Of a stretch of 64,000 bases of DNA, positions 24,301-36,866 are shown piece after piece. The translations under genes and the position numbers were made by a program. The notes under the pieces are model-generated. The model worked only from the letters and a program-made list of their open reading frames with translations, ran no database searches and was not told the origin of the DNA. Within the stretch, counting starts at the first letter, position 1, and each line of letters opens with the position of its first letter. Source of the DNA: Macrotrachela quadricornifera (Eukaryota > Rotifera > Eurotatoria > Philodinida > Philodinidae); the NCBI GenBank assembly GCA_022393335.1, contig JAJEKB010021225.1, positions 907,321 to 971,320 of the forward strand, written 5' to 3'.

Positions 24301-26269
24301 CTTTTTTTTGATTGAAATATATTGCTTAATGGTAAATAAAAACGATACATGGTACAAATTTCTCAATATGATTATTATCATATTTGGATTTCTTTTCTTT
24401 AAAAAATAATTATCTTCCTGTTCAACATTCAATCAAAACGAATATGAGGCATCATGTATCTTATTCCTTAAGCAAACCAAAAAAACCAACAATATGTAGG
24501 ACGAGTCGTCGAATCTTAAAAAGCTACATATTTTTTCTCATTCTGTTTGAATTTTGAGCTCCTCGGAGGAATTATCCCATTACTTAGCCACTTTCGACTC
24601 TTCGAGCACATTTCAAAAAGTCAAAGCATATCAGAAAATAGAGTACTTACTAAGAACGAACCTATCAAAAAAATATATAGTTTTGATCACATAGAGACCT
24701 TTTTGTTTAGTACATGACTTTATCTAGTTCTCTGATTTGAACAATATTATTCAACTTCTATAATTGAGATTATGGAAGAATATATTCACATTCCTGAAGA
24801 AAAGATATTCATGATAAATATTAGTTTTTGAAGATCTCAGACATTCTGAGCTCTTTATATCGTTCTGATTTTCAATAACTTGTCTGTGAAGAACTAATTG
24901 ATGAGATCATTTTAAGCAATCAGTCTGCTTTACAGTCATCAAATTATTGAAATAGTTGTAGATTGTAAATTTAAAGCAAACAGAAAAACAAGGTTTATCA
25001 TTATTGTACATAATTCTAATATTTCTTACTATTCTTTTATATATTCAAATTAGGTACAAATATTTTAGTTTATTTTTAAGCATAGATTGAAGTCTTCTAT
25101 TTATAATACAATAAACCTATAAGAGGTAGAATTGTTTCTCTCAATCATCGATAATTGCAATATTTATTTAAAATTTAAAAATAATGAAAGTCTAGATGCA
25201 TTATAAGCACGTAATATTTTAAATTTTTTTGGTTTGGCAGTAAAAACTTTAATATGAACTGAATATGTCCAGTCGATTTAACTGACTACGTATACACCTA
25301 CATTGTGAATAATATCTTGTGCATATAATAGAGGTTCCAACAATTCTCTCGATTGTTCTGCGTTGAACTTAGTCTATAATTTATTGATAGGAAAATTTCT
25401 TTTCAGCTGAATCTTTTCTTAGCCAATTTAATGAACTTTCCAATTAGAATTCGATTAGTACAGGTGCATGAGTACACTTTTATATGTATAAGAAGAATAA
25501 CTTACTCACATTTTATTCACTAGAATTATTCGTTCAGTATTTCTTCGACCTGAAAAAAATTAATTAGTTTCTTTTGTTTTTTCCATTATTAATTGTGAAA
25601 TTCACTGTTAATTTAAGAAAAAAGTAAGCCATATAGTTTTAAAGAATTATAACGAAGTCGTAATAAAAATCTCTGTCATTGAACCTATAGAACAGATCAT
25701 CATAAAAAAGAAACAAAACAATAAAGTTTTCTTTACAACATAGTAGCTAATCAGTGTCTAATTTTTTCTAACTATGAATTTCACACAATACTTATGTAGA
25801 AAATGTATTTATTGACAAAAAACTAGCTTTTTCTGTGAGAAATCCAACCATCTAAATAAATTAATGCGAAGTAATTGATGAAAATCGAAAGTTTATTTAC
25901 TGTTATAACATAGTAATCATAAAAAAAGAGCACTAAACACACAAATCATTCGATACTCAATATAAGATTGAAATGTGTTTTACTGTAGCAAACTGCAATA
26001 CTTACGTGGCTATAAACCTTCAAGTTTTTAGTTTTTGAATCATCGGTATTGTTTTGAAAAATGTAAATGTATTGAGCTAGTTATTCGATCGAGCACTACA
26101 GATGAATCTTCGTTTTGTATTTACCAAATGTTGGTTTGCAAAAAACTACATAAAAATACTATAGTTTATTATTGGTTTACACTACATTTTTCTATGACAT
26201 GATCATCTTTCGTATATGAAACAATACATTCAAGAACTTATTCATTACGTCATATTTTTATTATTCAAG
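21350..26269. other. Long intergenic stretch, mostly featureless
   Basis: AT-rich, with only short open frames. The single stretch with some protein character is the possible terminal exon at 23563-23704. Confidence 0.5.
23563..23704 (-). pseudogene. Possible isolated 3' terminal exon
   Basis: After an acceptor-like CATGTTGTCAG the minus strand reads CDFVVDEIDENWNYIMIALN, then KNLDAFRVTQLEDIDRELPY, and ends LNLKVS and a stop. The composition is protein-like, unlike the low-complexity frame upstream, but no partner exon was found. It may be a gene relic. I do not recognise a family. Confidence 0.3.
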
Positions 26270-27908
26270 TTATTGAGCATCAATATGTGACATTTCTCCT
26301 TCTGAATATAACCATGATTTTAAGTCGGGTTGTCGAGCAAGTTTTTCAATAGTAAAGGCAGCTGCTTGAATCATTTTTTCATAACCAAATACATTGATAT
26401 TTTGAATTGAATCACATGCCTGATGATAACATGGATCATGAGCAGTATTAGCAATACCACCTTGACCTTGACCAAAAAATTTATCATAACGATCCCGTTC
26501 TTCTTGTGTTTTGATGTCGTCTGAACCCGAATGAAGACCGCCGACAGCTATACCTTTGACTAAAAATGGAGCATAATCGCTACCATAACCAAATTCAACA
26601 AAATCCCAAGGTAAATTTTGTCGAATAAACCAATCACGAAAGAGTTCGGATATTTTGTAACTACCACGGATAGTTGATGATGGAGTATCAGCTGCTGCTG
26701 TTCGACCGTCATACGTACCAAATATAAAATTTGGTGAACCAAGCATATCAAAGTTGATATAAGCCAAATAATCAGTAAGACGTTCACCAATCATAGTTGA
26801 ATTTTGAGCTTGTGCAACATGAAAATTTGATCCGAGTATACCAATTTCTTCAGCACCCCACCAACAGAATCGAACACGATAGCGATATTTCGTATAGGTA
26901 CGTATTTTAAAGAGACGTGCAAGAGTCACTGCCAATGCAAGATTAGCTGCACTACCACTACCTATCCTTAGAAAGAAATACTAATATGACTATTCTTTTT
27001 TTCCTAATCTATATACTAAACTCACCATTATCATTGATACCAGGTCCAGCACGTACGCTGTCACTATGACTACCGACTACAATAGTCTGAGCTGGATCAC
27101 CGGTTGGTGTATCAGCACAAATGTTGCCAACTGGAAACGGTTTTTCATTAATTACAGCAATCACAACGCGAATCCTCGTATTTCTTGAAGAATTTCGAGC
27201 GGCATTAGCAAGTCGTTCACCGAGTTTGAATGATAGAGACAATGCTGGTATAGCATTGTTCTGTCCTAGATTTACAGTCATTGGTGACATGCGATCGAGT
27301 GATGTTCCATCATTGTATAAAAGCAGAGCTTTTGCATTGAATTTAACAGCGAGTAGACCTTGTTCGATGAAAGTACATTCGCCCCGTTTAACTAAAACTA
27401 TATAATCTGTTGTTGATAGGTTCGCCGTAAGCCAATCGGTCTCATTACAACCACTATTTGGAATGACAATCAATGGAAAGAAGTTCGAAAAATTGGTTGA
27501 TGTTGAATATCGAACTTTAGAAAATTCGGCAATAGAAGGACTCTCTGAATAGGTGTGATTCGTAATAGTTTCGTCGATCGACGATAGAAGAATGGGATTT
27601 CGTGCAAGTGTCGGATCTCTCGCAAGAAAAAAGCTTTTGGTAATTTTAAAATTGGTATTAGCAGATAAATAATTTGTCAAATAATTGAGCGTTTGGTTGA
27701 AGCCTACTGTGCCGCTAAAACGAGTTCCATTAGTCATCATAGCAATACGTTGTAGTTCATTAAGGTGTGTCATAACTTCCTCGATTCGAATCGATTCAGC
27801 TAATTTTGAATCGAGAAATTCTTTGCCTTGAAATTGACCATGGATAGAAATTGATTTTGATGTAGATAAACATAAATAAACTAATACTATTACGATATGA
27901 TTTCTCAT
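26270..27908 (-). CDS. Secreted M28 zinc aminopeptidase with PA domain
   Basis: Two exons, 27908-27026 and 26961-26270, joined over a 64-bp GT-AG intron to give 524 residues; splicing rebuilds GINDNGSGSAANLAL without a break. An N-terminal hydrophobic segment (IVIVLVYLCLS) after MRNH is a signal peptide. A protease-associated domain lies at about 130-255 (DYIVLVKRGECTFIEQ). The M28 catalytic domain follows with all expected zinc ligands visible: His281 (GSHSD), Asp293 (IND), Glu332/Glu333 (WGAEEIG), Asp366 (NFDML) and a His near 464 (CYHQACD). M28 enzymes of this layout remove N-terminal residues from peptides using two zinc ions. Several N-x-S/T sites fit passage through the secretory route. 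It is probably a lysosomal, vacuolar or extracellular aminopeptidase. No associated genes lie nearby. Confidence 0.92.
26962..27025 (-). other. 64-bp intron of the M28 peptidase gene
   Basis: It begins GTGAGTTTAG and ends CTAAGGATAG on the minus strand. It interrupts the glycine codon after GINDN, between two zinc-ligand segments. Confidence 0.85.
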
Positions 27909-30150
27909 TTATATCAAAAAATTTTATCAATTTAAGCTACTATTCATCGAACTCGAATTAATTTTCTTTCGAAAAGAAGAATATTCAATATCGTGCTTTA
28001 TAGTTGGTATTTACCAAGAAGATTAAAGGAAGAAACAAACTTTTTCATCCTCGAAGGATTATTATATATAATCAGTGAATGTCATATTGATTTATCTTAA
28101 CATTTTCTCATTGTTGTGTATTTATTGTTCTATTTGTGCGTTGAAACACTTTTGAAATCATTGTCATTGACATGTTTTAGAATGATCTTTATCATTCTCA
28201 ACAGCAATAATCTATTATTTAAAAACTTTCTAACTTTCAACTAAAGAAATCTCTATTCATACATATTCGTGGTACCCTATTTTCAAAATATCTTCTTAAT
28301 ATCAATGATTTATGAGGAAACACATTGACAAAATACTTGTTAATTTCATCATCAACTAGATAAATGGAGAGATAAAAGAATGAAATTGAAATCGATCTAT
28401 AGAGTTTTAGTCTTATCAACGATTGTTTACATGAAAAAAAACTGCCTTTCTGAATGTACAACAATCGACTTTCTTTGGTGCAGACATCCCGTCAATTTCA
28501 AAGTTGTTTATCATTTTTTCTAAATTTAATTTTTCAAAACAAATTCGAAGTAGGAGCCGAAATATTAGTTATTTCCAAATCTCTTGAAATAACAATAGTG
28601 ATGAAAGCATCGAATAAAGAAAACAGAATCTTACTCAATTTCTTAAAGAATTATCTTTCACTCTCTGATCGTGTAGCACAATAAAATAAGACGTTACAAA
28701 AAAATTGTAGGTAGATGAAATGACGAATTATAAATCAACTTATGAATAAAAATTAGTTAGTCAAGTATCATCGATATATTTCTTTTCACAGTCAGTAAAT
28801 CAAATAATAAAATCTTTCTACGAAACCTCAGAACTTATAATATGTATAAGAATTAATTTTAAGTAATACAGAGCTTACATATAATGAAACAGACAATAAG
28901 CCATCATTAATAGCAAAAATTTGTTCATTATTCTTATTAAGAGATCTTCTTGTATCAATCATGACTAAATACAACGAAAGTATTGATAATAAAAAATTTT
29001 CATCCTATATTCAAATACACTTTCACAAGGAAATTGATTTACATAAAAAAAAGATAATAAATAGGAAGAAGATCGTAGTTTACATATAATCATTTTTTTT
29101 TATTATTAACAGCCTCATCTTTTTTTCTTCAATACATAATTTTTTCATGCAATACGTAATACAATTACTTGCAAGTTGACTCGATGCTGGACCTAAGTCA
29201 AAGTCTAATCGAAACCAATCTAACAATTCTGTTTTAACGGGAAATGTATGTTTTTTTCAAAGCTTTTTCTTCACTAATGAACGACAATAATCAAATGATA
29301 ACATTCCATTCTAAGGAAATTTGTTTTTGTTTTAAACATAAAAAAAGAGAACTGACTTATTTGTGTATGCTGCATAACAATATCATAGAATTGTATATAT
29401 TGAAATAATGGTCTATAAAATTATCCTTTTAATAATCTGTTTCTGCTATCCGAATACCATATGTTGTATGTTCCAATGGTCCAGATAATGGTAAAAATCT
29501 ATGTGGATATACTTAAACATAGCTTGATATAATTTTTATAACTGAGGGTGAGGGTGGATCTATATTAATGAATCTATATGTTTGTGAAAAATGCAGTCAA
29601 ATGCTGAATAACATGGCATTAAAATGATCAGCTGTAAAAGTTCTGAAAGTTCCAGTGAAATTTCGAAATGATCATATGATAAAATCGCACTGGTTTGTTA
29701 ATTTGAACTTACTAAAAAATTGTGATATAGAATAGGTTTGTTAGTCATTCCTTGCAGAATCAAAACTAGAAAGAAAACAAATTAGTACATATCGTAGAAT
29801 AAGTTCTGCACTATCAAACTGACAATGTCATCATTTTCGTTCATTCAAATTTTTTGATGAATTTTTTGCAACACTCTTTCTCTGCAGTACATGACACAGT
29901 ACATAATAGAATTGTTCAAAAATTCAATGAAAATTTGTAAATTCTTCTGAATTCTGACACAGATTTTTACGAAGAATCTGAGTTTGTAATTGGTTTTAAG
30001 ATTTGAGAATTAATAATGGTAAGCTATTATCATCTTTTTAATGAGTTACTATTTGATCCATATATGCATGAAAGTCGTGAGTCAAACTCTCACAAATTTA
30101 TTACCTAAATGATTAGTGTAAAACTTCTATAAATTGTGAAAGTTTCAATG
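27909..30150. other. Intergenic, no gene seen
   Basis: AT-rich; open frames are short and without recognisable motifs. The last 9 bases before the next element (30151-30159, ATATTGAAC) form its left direct repeat. Confidence 0.55.
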
Positions 30151-30159
30151 ATATTGAAC

Positions 30160-30822
30160 GGCTCAGTCTCAAAAGAGATACTTTTTTTCCTATATATAGC
30201 GATTTGAAAATGTTTTGTAGAAAGAACATTCTCTGAATTTAACTAGCTGGCACTATTTAATCTGTTCCAGCACTGCTTAATCGATATCAATAGCTACTCA
30301 AAGTTTCCGTAGCTACTTTATCTACTCATATTCTTTCTAACGTTTGACTATAAGTACCCAGCACTATTTAATCAATATCAATAGCTACTCAAAGTTTTTG
30401 TAGCTACTTTATCTACCTATATACTTACTTATGTTTGACTTTAAATAGCTAGTACTATTTAATTTTTTCCAGCACTATTTAATCTTTCCTTATATTTCTT
30501 GCCGCTGACTTTAAGTAGCCAACACTACTTAATCGATATCAACAGCTATCTAAAGTTTTGCTAGCTATTTAATATATTTACCAGGAGGCAGGTTGAAAAA
30601 TAAATAAGTTTAAATAATCATCAATTGTTAGAGTGTATTTCATTTATTAATCAAACAAATCTATATCGTTAATGTATTATTCACGTGGATAGATTCAAAT
30701 TACTGATGATGACTATGTTCACTCATTTAAGGGTAACAAGTCCAATTCGAGCAGGGGGTGAAAAAAAGGGTTAAATTAAATGATTCAATTTAAATAATTT
30801 TAACTGATCATGCGTTTTAAAA
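30160..30822 (+). repeat. Left terminal inverted repeat with tandem TAGCTA units
   Basis: Starts GCTCAGTCTC and runs inward to GCGTTTTAAAAC, matching the right arm in inverted orientation. The outer part (about 30245-30580) is built of roughly 90-110 bp tandem units, each with CAGCACTATTTAATC, ATCAATAGCTACTCAAAG and GTAGCTACTTTATCTAC. The inner part is single copy. Confidence 0.85.
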
Positions 30823-31099
30823 CAACAAATTTAAATATATATTAGTTTTGACAATAAAGACATCGAAGTGGATATTTGAAATTTTTTGCATTTTACTTTT
30901 CAATTTAAAAAAAAAACATTTTTAAAAAATAAAGTTTCAATAAATAAAAATAGATTCTACTCTTTGGAATGAAACATTTAATATTTTATGATTAAAAGAT
31001 AAATCCTTCCGAAAATTAACAAATCATTTTGTTATAAAAGGTAAACAATACGAGAATTATTTAAAACTGATTGTACTGTTTGGTTTATGATTGCTTTTC

Positions 31100-31500
31100 A
31101 AATTTAATTTAATTATCCATTAAAATAAACAGATTCAATATTTGGTTATCAAATCAAATTTCAAAACAAGAAAAAAAAGAATTTTATCAAATATTTTATG
31201 ATAGATTACTTTATGGGGAATTTAATTCGAATTCAAATAAATATTTTAATGTTCAACAATCAAATATAGATTTATCATTAAAAAAAAAGATTCATCAAGA
31301 ATAATTAAAATATTTCATATAGTTAAATTTGATTGGAAACGTGATGAATATGATGGTGTTTATATGTCATTAGCAACAATTCATCAATCACAAATGAAAT
31401 CTACATTATAATCTGAAATTAATTGAACAAATATCTGTTGAAAAAGGTGGAGCTTCATTAATTGTAGCTGGATTTTTAATTGAAGGAAAATAAACAGTTA
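31100..31500 (+). pseudogene. Weak reading-frame relic inside the 6.6 kb element
   Basis: Fragments in shifting plus-strand frames look protein-like: KEFYQIFYDRLLYGEFNS, then KIFHIVKFDWKRDEYDGVYM and SLATIHQSQMKSTL, then IEQISVEKGGASLIVAGFLI. Stops and frameshifts separate them. I do not recognise the family. Confidence 0.35.
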
Positions 31501-32120
31501 ATAGAATGACTTATTTAGAAACGAAGACTTTCAATGTACTTTCATTGGGAACGTATATAGTCAAATTTGTTCATATATTCATACGAGGCTATTGAAGTCC
31601 ACAGGCAGATGCCATGTTTATTCATTTGTTATCAATTTTAAGATTTTCTTTTTTTTGAATCCTCGTTTCAAGGTAGTGTTTTTTAGCTTCGATATTTGAT
31701 AATGATTGATTTATGTCCTTTTAAACATAAATTCTATGAACTACTCACTCCATATTTTCTTGTTCTCAATAAATTATATATATGTAAAAGTCAACAACAA
31801 AAATTGAATTAATTTTGACTCACGTTGATTATTTTTTCTCATTTTATTCGTCTCAATCTGGGTAAAAAGTGTCATTTAATGAATAAAAATATAATAAAAT
31901 TATCTATAAGAATTTTTACTCGAAAAATTTCCCATGCGTCCTTTAAATAAAAACTAAACATTTTCTTTGCATATATATACTACTAATTTATTTGATCTTA
32001 TCACAGAAAAAAATATGTTAAAAATCGTTACACTCTAAAAATTTGTTTAAATAAAAAGAAATATGAATATATGTTAGAAAATAATATAAATGCTTGATTA
32101 AATAAAGAATGATATGATGT

Positions 32121-32910
32121 TTAAAAAAGTGTCCATAACGCTTCAATAGTAATATCTGGTGTAAAATTACGAATCATGTGATCGAACATGGTATTGATTG
32201 AATTAATAAAATCCGCAGCATCATTTTCTTTAGTTGATTTAGCTCCTAATCTCGCAACATTTTCAATAAATTTGAACATTGAATCACGAATGATTTTATA
32301 ATCCTTTTCAGCTAAAATACCATAAATAAGTCTATGTTAGAAATTTTAATGCTAAATAATTTAAAGTGCGAGAAAAAAAAACAATATTTCTTTTTATATT
32401 TGCAACGAATTTATACTTCTTATAAATACATTAAAATATAAGGAAGACATTGAGTATTATGCTGATTAAAGAAAATTTTAATTTTACCTGCTCCATAATG
32501 CTCAGTTAAATCATTATTCATGTAAAATGTGGCATTAGTTAATGGTGAATTATTTTGTTGAACACTTGCACGATTATCATTGAAGAACTTATATAAAAAA
32601 TAGCCACAGTACACTCTTTTTCTTTCTTGAGTAACTTTATTTAACAAGTTCACTCCTTGTCGAATAAATAGATAAGGTTGATTATTTTTTTTACGTGCAA
32701 CTAAGATGTCAATAAAACATTCATTACCATCATAAACTTCTTTTTCTTTTGTTGACCAACATATATTAAGAATATTTAAGGAATAACATAAATCCAACAT
32801 TATATGAAGATATAGTTCATCTGATGCATCTACTTTTTCTTTTCCATATTCTTTACAAACTGCCATTAATGAACGTTGAAATTTCACTTTAATTTCATCA
32901 ACACATCCGT
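32121..32910 (-). CDS. 3' part of a spliced gene of unknown function, carried in the 6.6 kb element
   Basis: Two exons are supported: 32910-32488 (acceptor TTTTTGTTATAG before GGATGTGTTGATG) and 32311-32121 (acceptor GGTATTTTAG), joined so that HYGA continues as AEKDYKIIRDSMF, ending ITIEALWTLF and TAA. The product has at least about 204 residues and is probably intracellular (KVKFQRSLMAVCKEYGKEK, CFIDILVARKKNNQPYLFIR, RVYCGYFLYKFFND). No signal peptide, membrane segment or known motif is visible. The 5' exons are not found; a nested repeat begins about 70 bp upstream (32980), so the gene may be 5'-truncated. It could be a host gene fragment captured by the element or an accessory protein of the element. 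The reading frame is intact in both exons. Confidence 0.55.
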
Positions 32911-32979
32911 CTATAACAAAAAAATGACTAAATTACCAATAAAATAAATGCGAAAACTTCGGATTTTATCCGAAAGTTA

Positions 32980-34241
32980 TGTGTACTGCAAAAAGTGTAT
33001 GAATCAGATGAGTCATGATGGAATGTTTGAACGCTAAAACTATCATGACAAATTGTCTTTATGAAAAACCATTTTTCTCATAACTTCATTTTTATTGGTC
33101 ACTGTTCCATCTAAGGGCGTAAATAAGGGGGACAGTGGGCACACACACCCCTCCGGCTTACGAAAAATTAATAGAAAATAACTTTGTCTCATGAACGATT
33201 TGACCCTTTGAGTTAAAGAAGGTCTCAATTGGATAGAAAACAGTTTAATCTATAAATTCATTACACTCAGGGAGTAAGTTATGGGATAAAAAGGTATTAT
33301 AAGCCAAAAACTGCATAAACTCAGCGATATACCATATTTCGAGAGGAGTTATTTGGAATTTTCTCACGTGATGCACTAGGCCTTGTATTTCTTTGTTTCT
33401 GTAAGACATAGATCTCATCACAATATATCCCTTGTCACTAAATTGCAAGAAAATACAGGCGTGCTAAGCTAGCATGGGTCACATAGTATGCGCCCATATC
33501 CGGTGATCACTGACTCTACTTTCAGAGTGATATAATATCTTTAAAAATCACAGAAATTTGAGTTTAGATTCGTGTCCAGCTTGGAAAACTTGGTAAGAAG
33601 AGTTATTTTCGAATGAATTTGTGTTTGTGTCTAACAGGATTACGATCTAGAGCAACCTCATGAATTTATGAGATATATGATAGATACAAGCATCAGTATT
33701 TTCATAATAAATCACCAATATTAGTAGCTATCGATTCGGGTCTTTACCTTTCGATAGTCCTTTCGACTAGCTACAAAACCAGGCATTTAGGAAATCCCAA
33801 AATGATTGCTCATCTAAAACATATCTAAGCAATTTCGTTTCTGAATAGAGTTTTTGTGCATTTTGAGACCTTCTTCAGACAATTTTTTGTTAGAAAACTA
33901 CGATTTCATTCAAAACTAATATCATATTCGGAATCAGCGTTAAAAACTGAATCGATTCATATATATTTTAAATAGTTCTGAGAAAAAAAAAGTTTTTTTC
34001 GAAAAAATTCCTGTACCCCCCCCCCCTCAGGGATGGTCTGATGAATAATGACAATTTCCTCGATAATTCAACTATTTCTTGTCGGATTCTTCTCATCTTC
34101 GAACTCGACCGAGATATTGATGAGACAATTCTGTGCACAAAATTTCAGCTCAATCGAATGTAATTGTGAAGAGTTATCGTGTATACGGACGGCCGGACAC
34201 ACTGACCGATTCTAGAGTGTACTCACTTTTTGAGTACACAA
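32980..34241. mobile_element. Probable nested element with short inverted ends, 1.26 kb
   Basis: The left end TGTGTACTGCAAAAAGTG and the right end (in reverse complement TGTGTACTCAAAAAGTG) match with one or two differences. The segment is more GC-rich than its surroundings, contains a C10-12 run near 34016 and the words ACGGACGGCCGGACACAC near 34189. No target duplication or transposase was found, so the exact limits are provisional. Confidence 0.45.
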
Positions 34242-34859
34242 CAAGCGAAATAATACATCGTAACATATATATCCATATTCAATATGCTTCGGACTGCTAA
34301 AAAATTACTACAAACAGATTAGATTTAAACTAGAAGTGAATATTTTTTCTCAAAGATTATATGTATTTTATATCATTTGAAAGCTGTCAGCAAAATGAAG
34401 AGATCAACTATTTACTCATTTCTACTAGCTTTCCATGTATTTTATTCTTGCGAAAGCATGTTGGATTGAAATTGTCGATGTCACCTATACAAAGATAAGA
34501 TTTAATTGTTTTAATAAAACAAGTACGACAAGTTTATCAATCGAACAAAGCAGATATTAATGAAACTTTTCATTTGATTTATACTCGATACAAGTCATAC
34601 GTTGCACTAAAGATCACCATAAATGTTAATTACTGACTTCTATCTTATGCTCTACGCTGTATATTTTTTTAACTTCAAAAATAAAAGAAGTTTAAAAATA
34701 TATTAGGCCAGACAAAAACGATGAAGATAATTTGCCTTAAATATTGGGGTGTTATTAAGACGGATAAACACGCTAGTCATTGTCTACATATAGATATTCA
34801 TGAACAGAGATGCTAATATATTAAAGAGATAATTTTTCTCGTGGATCTAAGATCTCCAT

Positions 34860-35604
34860 CTGTATCGATTAAACAGTCGGAAGGAGAATTTCATCCGTTC
34901 ATATCTATTCATACCCAGATACATCTCGGGAAAAATGTTGAATGACTTTTCATTTGCTTTCGAATTGCTATTGACTATATTAAAAGTTTATTTATATTCG
35001 AAATTGAAAGGTACATTGCATGTTTTGTGGCTGGAAGCGTGCCACTAGTACAGTTTGAAAAGTCACTACAAAATGAACTGACAACCCACTTCGTACTATG
35101 ATTCGTCACAAACAAAAGCAATCGGTGTGCTGTTAACGGCATCTTTGCAGATGCTCTGTCAAGATGAGATCATCTTAGATGAGCTTCAGAAAATATTACT
35201 GTATTTGCATGCATAAATCTTGATGATTTGAGTCATCTTGTATATTGATATACGTATCGTCTTGGCGGAATTGATTGGTATGATTCAGCACAGCATGATA
35301 TATTCGTATGCAAATCCACATTACTTCATTTCCCATCAGCTCTACCTCTTTTGATAACAATAGGTACACAGCCTTTAGATCTAATTAGATCTTTCACAAA
35401 AGAGCAGTTTGACACTCATTATTGGACATCATCCAATTTTATACCAATCTGTGGAACCATCTGTAAATCGAAATTACGATTGACCATAACTGTAGTTCTC
35501 TTCTGGTATTCATAGGTTCGGTGTGTCATAATGGTACTAACTTGAGCAGGTTTTGAACGAGTCATATGGTACATTATATGTATGTAGTAATCGTAGCTTC
35601 TCAA
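34860..35604 (-). pseudogene. Decayed reading frame of unknown origin
   Basis: The minus strand from 35604 reads MTRSKPAQVSTIMTHRTYEY and RNFDLQMVPQIGIKLDDVQ, then two stops, then DLIRSKGCVPIVIKRGRADG, then further blocks such as ASAKMPLTAHRLLLFVTNHS in the same frame, with about eight stops overall. The long stop-free blocks in one frame suggest a former coding region, possibly of a transposon. No family motif is certain. Confidence 0.3.
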
Positions 35605-35990
35605 AAGAGATACTTTTTAATTAAGTACTGTAGCTATTTAAAACTCGATATAGCTACTTAAAATAAGGCGCGTCTACAATATTCGTGTAACTTTTTAAGT
35701 AGCTATTGAAAACTAAAAGCTCAGCTATTTAAACGATATTTACAACTTTTAAATTATTTAAATAGCTGAATCCTTTATTAAAATTTCAGAATAAAAATAA
35801 AATATTGTTTTTAAAAGTCAGTATTCATAATAATGAGCTTTTAACCAGTTATATTAATACAGTGCCAATAAATGTGAATATTTTTAACAGTCAGTAATTG
35901 AAATGCGGAACTCCATTTTTGCATATTGTATAAAATTCTAATGTACAGTCAGCCAATATATATATTTGCAATATAGATTTTTTTGTTTAA
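35596..35990 (+). repeat. Divergent internal copy of the element terminus
   Basis: CTCAAAAGAGATACTTTTTA at about 35598 repeats the outer end of the left arm in the same orientation, and is followed by TAGCTATTTAAA/TAGCTACTTAAA words like those of the arms but strongly diverged. It could be the end of an older related element into which or beside which the present one grew. Confidence 0.6.
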
Positions 35991-36003
35991 TAAATAAAAT
36001 ATA

Positions 36004-36788
36004 GTTTTAAAACGCATGATCAGTTAAAATTATTTAAATTGAATCATTTAATTTAACCCTTTTTTTCACCCCCTGCTCGAATTGGACTTGTTACCCTTAA
36101 ATGAGTGAACATAGTCATCATCAGTAATTTGAATGTATCCACGTGAATAATACATCAACGATATAGATTTGTTTGATTAATAAATGAAATACACTCTAAC
36201 AATTGATGATTATTTAAACTTATTTAAACTGATTTATTTTTCAACCTGCCTCCTGGTAAATATATTAAATAGCTAGCAAAACTTTAGATAGCTGTTGATA
36301 TCGATTAAGTAGTGTTGGCTACTTAAAGTCAGCGGCAAGAAATATAAGGAAAGATTAAATAGTGCTGGAAAAAATTAAATAGTACTAGCTATTTAAAGTC
36401 AAACATAAGTAAGTATATAGGTAGATAAAGTAGCTACAAAAACTTTGAGTAGCTATTGATATCGATTAAATAGTACTGGAAAAAATTAAATAGTGCTAGC
36501 TACTTAAAGTTGAACGTAAGAAAGCATATGGGTAGATAAAGTAGCTATGAGATCTTTAAATAGCTATTGATATTGATTAAATAGTGCTGGGTACTTATAG
36601 TCAAACGTTAGAAAGTATATGAGTAGATAAAGTAGCTACGGAAACTTTGAGTAGCTATTGATATCGATGAAGTAGTGCTGGAACAGATTAAATAGTGCCA
36701 GCTAGTTAAATTCAGAGAATGTTCTTTCTACAAAACATTTTCAAATCGCTATATATAGGAAAAAAAGTATCTCTTTTGAGACTGAGCT
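36004..36788 (-). repeat. Right terminal inverted repeat, one unit longer
   Basis: Inverted match to 30160-30822 with few differences. It is about 120 bp longer, most simply explained by one extra tandem unit (around 36480-36600). The outer end reads GAGACTGAGC, then the 9-bp flank ATATTGAAC. Confidence 0.85.
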
Positions 36789-36866
36789 ATATTGAACACA
36801 ATCGTTATATCAGCTGACAAGAACCCATAGATGTACCCATTGTAGTTGAGGAAGTAGTGTTTTTAA

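Larger units (their letters stand above)
30160..36788. mobile_element. Large 6.6 kb element with long repetitive terminal inverted repeats (Mutator-like?)
   Basis: The ends read GCTCAGTCTCAAAAGAGATA inward from both sides. The unit is flanked by an identical 9-bp sequence ATATTGAAC at 30151-30159 and 36789-36797. A 9-bp target duplication with very long inverted repeats points to the Mutator/MULE group or a Foldback-type element; this is inference from structure only, as I found no transposase. The arms are 663 and 785 bp. Between them lie a weak gene relic (31100-31500), a spliced unknown gene (32121-32910), a nested repeat (32980-34241), another decayed frame, and an extra divergent copy of the terminus at 35596. 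Confidence 0.8.

Noticed and set aside
30245..30580. CRISPR-like array
   Set aside because: The repeated units are about 90-110 bp, imperfect, without unique spacers, and mirrored in the opposite arm; they are transposon tandem repeats.
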